A stretch of DNA of 9,425 bases from Gammaproteobacteria bacterium (GTDB lineage: Bacteria > Pseudomonadota > Gammaproteobacteria > GRL18), in assembly GCA_024511395.1 (NCBI GenBank), contig JANELJ010000061.1, forward strand, positions 1 to 9,425, read 5' to 3'. Positions 6,765-9,425 of the stretch are shown piece by piece. Position 1 is the first letter of the stretch. Each line of letters starts with the position of its first letter. A program made the translations under genes and the position numbers. The notes beneath the pieces are model-generated. The model had not been told where the DNA came from and ran no database searches. It worked only from the letters and a program-made list of their open reading frames with translations.

Positions 6765-6807
6765 GCTTGTAAAGGGATTAAAGGCTGTCGTTAATCCCTT
6801 TTCAAGC
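6765..6807. terminator. Long hairpin terminator shared by convergent genes
   Basis: AAAGGGATTAA (6771-6781) pairs perfectly with TTAATCCCTTT (6791-6801) across a 9-base loop. After a single T-T mismatch the stem continues as GCTTG (6765-6769) with CAAGC (6803-6807). It begins right after the scpA stop and overlaps the stop codon of the minus-strand gene ending at 6802, so it can end both transcripts. The T run on either strand is short, which leaves some doubt about strength. Confidence 0.75.
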
Positions 6808-7158
6808 ACTTTCAATATCTTCAAAAATCTGAAATTCCCAGTGGGCATTAATACTGTTTGCCAGTTCCCTGAATTGGTGGCATAACTTGATAATATCCGA
6901 ATCTCTGGCCACCAGAGCCACTTTAAGTTCTCTTAAATATCTGGTGGCTCCGGTTGTTATGGTCACAGGATAATCAATATAGTCTTCTGTTAAAAGATTG
7001 CCGTTAACACCTGAGTAATCACCGATAATATATTTAACGTTGTCAATTCTAGGGTCACCAAAAAGTTTATGCAGCCCTTCAGTATGGAGGGCCTCTGTAA
7101 ACGGCCTGGAATACTGAGATAAAACCCCCTTCTTTTCCCAGGTAAGTTGATGTGGCAT
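6802..7158 (-). CDS. Small STAS/SpoIIAA-like protein of unknown function
   Basis: A 118-residue soluble protein with no signal peptide or membrane segment. The layout, W-E-x-K-G-V near the start (7-12), FGDPRIDNVKYIIGDYSGV (33-51), a central helix, LKVALVARD (78-86) and a WEFQIFEDIESA end, fits a family of small proteobacterial proteins with an alpha/beta SpoIIAA/STAS-like fold that occur as orphans and have no assigned role. The GDPR and DYSGV motifs are what I recognise; the fold is inferred. AGGA eight bases before the ATG supports the start. It is convergent with scpA and sits where scpB would be expected. Its own promoter may include TATACT at 7189-7194, a weak guess. Confidence 0.65.
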   Translation of the reverse strand: MPHQLTWEKKGVLSQYSRPFTEALHTEGLHKLFGDPRIDNVKYIIGDYSGVNGNLLTEDYIDYPVTITTGATRYLRELKVALVARDSDIIKLCHQFRELANSINAHWEFQIFEDIESA

Positions 7159-7312
7159 AAAATGTGTCCTGACTGCAATGATACTTATAGTATATCGATA
7201 AAACCAGAAAAGAGTATCAGCGGTATCCTACCCGGTACCTTTCCATATGAGAGGGTTATTATTAGAAGTGGGGGGTTAGGAGGTTAAATCAAGGACTGAA
7301 ATATTAAATTAA

Positions 7313-7389
7313 TGGCGCCCCCGAGACGATTCGAACGTCCGACCTACCCCTTAGGAGGGGGGTGCTCTATCCAGCTGAGCTACGGGGGC
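7313..7389 (-). tRNA. tRNA-Arg (anticodon CCT) with encoded CCA
   Basis: Reading the minus strand, a complete cloverleaf forms: acceptor GCCCCCG/CGGGGGC, D arm GCTC/GAGC with AGCTGGATA loop, anticodon loop CTCCTAA with CCT at 7355-7353, T arm GGACG/CGTCT with loop TTCGAAT, discriminator G and a genomic CCA at 7315-7313. It decodes the rare arginine codon AGG. The anticodon stem has one mismatch at its outer pair (C27-U43), leaving four C-G pairs, and the T stem closes with a G-U wobble. It stands alone between two unrelated minus-strand genes. Confidence 0.95.
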
Positions 7390-7396
7390 AACGGGC

Positions 7397-7425
7397 GTAA
7401 TATTACCATAAATTCTGTTGAAAAA
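7397..7425 (-). promoter_or_regulatory. Candidate promoter of the tRNA-Arg gene
   Basis: On the minus strand TATTAC (7402-7397) lies 17 bases after TTTTTC (7425-7420), and the following GCCCG is a GC-rich discriminator just before the tRNA 5' end, as expected for stringently controlled stable-RNA promoters. Neither hexamer is close to consensus. It would lie in the 46-base gap between the PilZ gene stop and the tRNA. Confidence 0.3.
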
Positions 7426-7435
7426 CGGGGTTAGT

Positions 7436-8191
7436 TTAAACTATTTCTTTTTCCTGTTGCCTTTTTTCACGATCCAGACGAAGAATAAACTGTTGTATAT
7501 TACGTTGATGTACGGGGGATATATCTTCCAGACGGCCAGAGATGATAATATGGCCAACGGCATAGGAAATACGTTTGATTTCCATGGAACAGGTAATCAC
7601 TTCATCCAGGTGCAGGGTTAAAAAAGGGATATTCATGCCTGTTTTTAAATCAAAATCTGGTGTTTCTTCAAGGCGTACGGAAACTCCACTGAAAGAAATA
7701 TCATGCAGGAAACCGGCAATAAAATGCCCGGCATCGGTCTGCATGGTGGCTTGAATGCGTTTGCCGATAGGAATGCTGACACGATAGCTTTCACGGCGTT
7801 GAATGGAACGGATCTGCTCAGGAAAGTGCATAATAAAATAGGGGATGCCGTTTTCCTGTTCGGCACTTTTTAACAGGCCGTCCATGGTGAGAATGGCACC
7901 ATCCAGACGGCTTTTTAAGGAGACTTTTTTCAATTTTCTAAGCTGCTCATTACCGACAGACGGCAGGAACTCATCTAGGTGAAGCAGTTCTTTGCCGGTA
8001 TCTACTTTAATAATAGAAGTGTTGTAGGTATCCGGATCGGAGTCAAATCTGGCAGTAACAATAACAATATGTTCCTGCATCCTCCGTAACATGCGAGCAA
8101 TGTCCTGAGGTGTGTCGATGACACTTTTTTGCAGTGTTTTTTTCGATTTATTCCAGGAACTGAAAAAAGCGAGGAGTTTAAACTTAAACAC
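7436..8191 (-). CDS. YcgR/FlgZ-type PilZ-domain flagellar brake protein
   Basis: Predicted cyclic-di-GMP receptor of 251 residues that slows or redirects the flagellar motor. The N-terminal half (about 25-125) fits the YcgR N-terminal beta-barrel. The PilZ domain follows (about 128-238) with both ligand motifs: RRESYR (132-137, R-x3-R from R133 to R137) and DISFSG (164-169, D-x-S-x2-G). The start is a GTG at 8191; GGGAGG lies 11 bases upstream, a slightly long spacing, and no ATG fits. It follows the FlgN-like gene by 58 bases on the same strand. The flgN-ycgR order is the common tail of a flgA-flgM-flgN cluster, which supports a flagellar role. Motifs are intact, so this gene looks functional although its neighbour does not. 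Confidence 0.88.
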   Translation of the reverse strand: MFKFKLLAFFSSWNKSKKTLQKSVIDTPQDIARMLRRMQEHIVIVTARFDSDPDTYNTSIIKVDTGKELLHLDEFLPSVGNEQLRKLKKVSLKSRLDGAILTMDGLLKSAEQENGIPYFIMHFPEQIRSIQRRESYRVSIPIGKRIQATMQTDAGHFIAGFLHDISFSGVSVRLEETPDFDLKTGMNIPFLTLHLDEVITCSMEIKRISYAVGHIIISGRLEDISPVHQRNIQQFILRLDREKRQQEKEIV

Positions 8192-8249
8192 GAATGATTT
8201 TTCCTCCCGGTGAAGTCACTGGCTTGTTATCTTATAATACCTGAAAAAA

Positions 8250-8534
8250 TTAAACAGAGGTATACAGGGCTGCTTTTTTCTGTTGACTGGTCTGGCCCAG
8301 GTAACTATAGGTTTGGGTAGTATTGGCTGATTGTCCAGTCAGGATCTGCAGAATCTGTTTAGTATGATGCCGGACAATGGCATCATGTTTCTGGGTAAGT
8401 AATTCGGTGACCTGTAACAGGCACTTGTGTTCTTCATTGAGGATATCTAGGAGCAACTGTTCATCCTGGCTGGAGCGGGTTGGGGCAGAGACGGTCTGAT
8501 CCGAGGGTGTAAAAATAACTGTGTAAACGCTCAT
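8250..8534 (-). pseudogene. flgN: FlgN-like flagellar chaperone with its middle missing
   Basis: FlgN is the cytoplasmic chaperone for the hook-filament junction proteins FlgK and FlgL and is normally about 140-160 residues. This ORF has 94. Residues 25-57 (QLLLDILNEEHKCLLQ then LLTQKHDAIVRHH) look like the FlgN N-terminal helix, and residues 59-85 (KQILQILTGQ then YSYLGQTSQQ) look like the conserved C-terminal end, with the FlgN pattern of an iLxGQ helix followed by Y-x3-GQ. The long helices expected between them are absent, with the junction near 8361, so an in-frame internal deletion is inferred. The N terminus (1-24) is unusual, and the ATG at 8534 has no ribosome site. It is followed by the PilZ gene. 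It could alternatively be a natural mini-FlgN or another small helical protein. Confidence 0.55.
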
Positions 8535-8777
8535 TGTGGTGGTTTAAGTCAGCAGAGGTTAAATGAACAAACCTGAAATACCACCTCCATAGTGAACAGC
8601 CTACCTTCCAAAGTCAGGCTATCAAGGAGCTTCCTTTCAGGACTCCTCCTTGACACCCTGCCTTTTCCAGGTATTTGCTCACCATGGGGGCGGAATTTCT
8701 CTTCGACTGAAGTCGACATCATTAACCCCCTGCCGGTCTGAACCATCTTTTGTTACCCTATAACAAGGAATACAACG
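8535..8777. other. Non-coding spacer with palindromes between flgN remnant and IS256 relic
   Basis: No convincing gene is present where flgM would be expected. The stretch holds an 8-bp inverted repeat, TCAAGGAG (8622-8629) with CTCCTTGA (8646-8653), and a perfect palindrome TCGACT-GA-AGTCGA (8703-8716). The transposase ribosome site AAGGA is at its right end, eight bases before the ATG at 8778. The left end of the IS256 element must lie in or near this region, but I cannot identify its terminal repeat. Confidence 0.5.
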
Positions 8778-9310
8778 ATGAGTAAGACAATGAATAAAGA
8801 CAAGTTACAGGCCCTGGCCAATGAACTGGCTAAAGATTTAAAAACTCCTCAGGATTTAAGCGACCTCAGTGCCCAACGGACTAAAATGACCGTTGAAGCC
8901 GCTCTGAATGCTGAAATGGATTATTTTCTGGATGAGGAAGAGGGCAATAGCCGCAATGGCTACAACCGAAAACAATTAAAAGGTGACCACGGTCAGTTTG
9001 AACTGAATACTCCCAGGGACAGACAGTCCAAATTTGAACCTCAGCTGGTCAAAAAGCGTCAGACCCAAATCACCGGCATGGATGACCAGATTATGGCTTT
9101 GTATGCCAAAGGCATGAGCACCCGTGATATTGTGGATACCTTTGAGGAAATGTATGGTGTGGATATATCACCCGCCTGGTCTCTCAGGTGACCAGCAGCG
9201 TCATGGAACGGATAGTGGAATGGCAGTCACGCCCACTGGAGCCGGTTTACCCCATTGTCTATCTGGACTGCATTGTGGTTAAAATCTGCCAGGATAAGAG
9301 GGTTATCAAC
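8778..9310 (+). pseudogene. IS256-family transposase, frameshifted and 3'-truncated
   Basis: The first 131 codons give an IS256 (mutator-type) transposase N terminus: LQALANELAKDL, TVEAALNAEMDYFL, RNGYNRK, LKGDHGQFELNTPRDR, FEPQLVKKRQ, GMDDQIMALYAKGMSTRDI and MYGVDISP. Near 9174-9176 one C seems lost (gcc ctg became gcctg), so the frame runs to a TGA at 9191. The other frame resumes the family sequence: [32 protein letters not shown] and [10 protein letters not shown]. It contains the first catalytic Asp (9266-9268). Similarity stops after RVIN at about 9310; a stop follows at 9323. Intact members are about 400 residues, so more than half, including the other two acidic catalytic residues, is missing. 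It cannot make an active transposase. Confidence 0.88.
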
Positions 9311-9425
9311 CTGAATTCTGGATAAGAACTAAAAAATATTGAACTAAATGCCTGTTTCTCGATCAGCTCATTTAATGACCAAATCAAATGAATTTGAACA
9401 AGGAACAGGCAAGTGACTACTATAG
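9311..9425 (+). mobile_element. Possible left end of a second inserted element
   Basis: IS256 homology breaks abruptly at about 9310 and the DNA beyond does not continue the transposase in any frame. Near the right edge AAGGA (9400-9404) stands eight bases before GTG (9413), opening a frame VTTI that runs off the window. An abrupt junction followed by a leader and a new start is what an insertion into the IS256 element would look like. A terminal inverted repeat cannot be confirmed, because the other end is not in view. A simple deletion joining unrelated DNA is the main alternative. Confidence 0.3.
9350..9410. repeat. Nested inverted repeat before the right window edge
   Basis: GCCTGTT (9350-9356) is the reverse complement of AACAGGC (9404-9410), and inside it TCATTT (9368-9373) is the reverse complement of AAATGA (9386-9391). 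Both arms are placed almost symmetrically (spacers of 11 and 12 bases), so the segment can fold into a hairpin with one internal loop. The outer right arm overlaps the candidate ribosome site before GTG 9413, so folding could hide that site. Confidence 0.5.

Noticed and set aside
7271..7284. TTAGGAGG shared between the tRNA anticodon region (7351-7358) and DNA downstream of the tRNA, as a possible integration attachment duplicate
   Set aside because: Only 8 bp match, there is no integrase gene and no island between them; chance is sufficient.
8549..8746. 65-codon minus-strand frame upstream of flgN, in the expected flgM position
   Set aside because: It has no FlgM-like C-terminal sigma-28-binding helices, an Arg/Gly-rich composition and no supporting context.
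1..9425. CRISPR array, toxin-antitoxin pair, defence island or phage genes
   Set aside because: No regularly spaced repeats, no Cas, nuclease/ATPase defence or phage structural signatures are seen on either strand.

Overview
The window looks like chromosomal DNA of a moderate-GC gammaproteobacterium. The core gene set (yciB, yciI, PHP exonuclease, yciO, site-2 protease, trpS, scpA) is the conserved neighbourhood that many ScpAB-type gammaproteobacteria carry. A methanotroph-like (Methylococcales) or related free-living lineage is plausible from the protein flavour, but the sequence alone does not prove it. Both edges are mobile DNA: the first codons of an IS5-type transposase at the left, and a broken IS256-type transposase at the right, possibly cut by yet another element.

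Left part (1-2034, minus strand): an operon reading leftwards, yciB - yciI - parvulin foldase, covers membrane or envelope integrity, a small YCII protein and a secreted prolyl isomerase. A REP-type palindrome lies just past its end. A 250-base AT-rich divergent intergenic region (2035-2284) holds candidate promoters for both directions, a 15-bp inverted repeat and a 12-bp direct repeat spaced at two helical turns.

Middle (2285-6764, plus strand): five closely spaced genes, a TrpH/RNase AM PHP-family phosphoesterase, YciO (YrdC/Sua5-like), an M50 YwhC-type intramembrane protease, tryptophanyl-tRNA synthetase (TTG start, four-cysteine Fe-S-like motif) and the condensin kleisin ScpA. The usual partner scpB is not next; scpA ends at a long hairpin shared with a convergent small STAS-like gene.

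Right part (6802-9425): a small orphan gene, a tRNA-Arg(CCT) with encoded CCA, then a YcgR-type PilZ protein and a short FlgN-like gene, all on the minus strand. PilZ plus FlgN is the tail of a flagellar flgA-flgM-flgN-ycgR cluster. Here flgN appears to have lost its middle in frame, and the flgM side is replaced by a 243-base non-coding stretch and an IS256 relic with a one-base deletion and a missing C-terminal half.

I see no CRISPR array, defence island, toxin-antitoxin pair or clearly new multi-gene system. The most informative signals are the decay of the flagellar tail, the layered mobile-element debris, the start-proximal promoters without Shine-Dalgarno sites, and the TrpRS cysteine motif.
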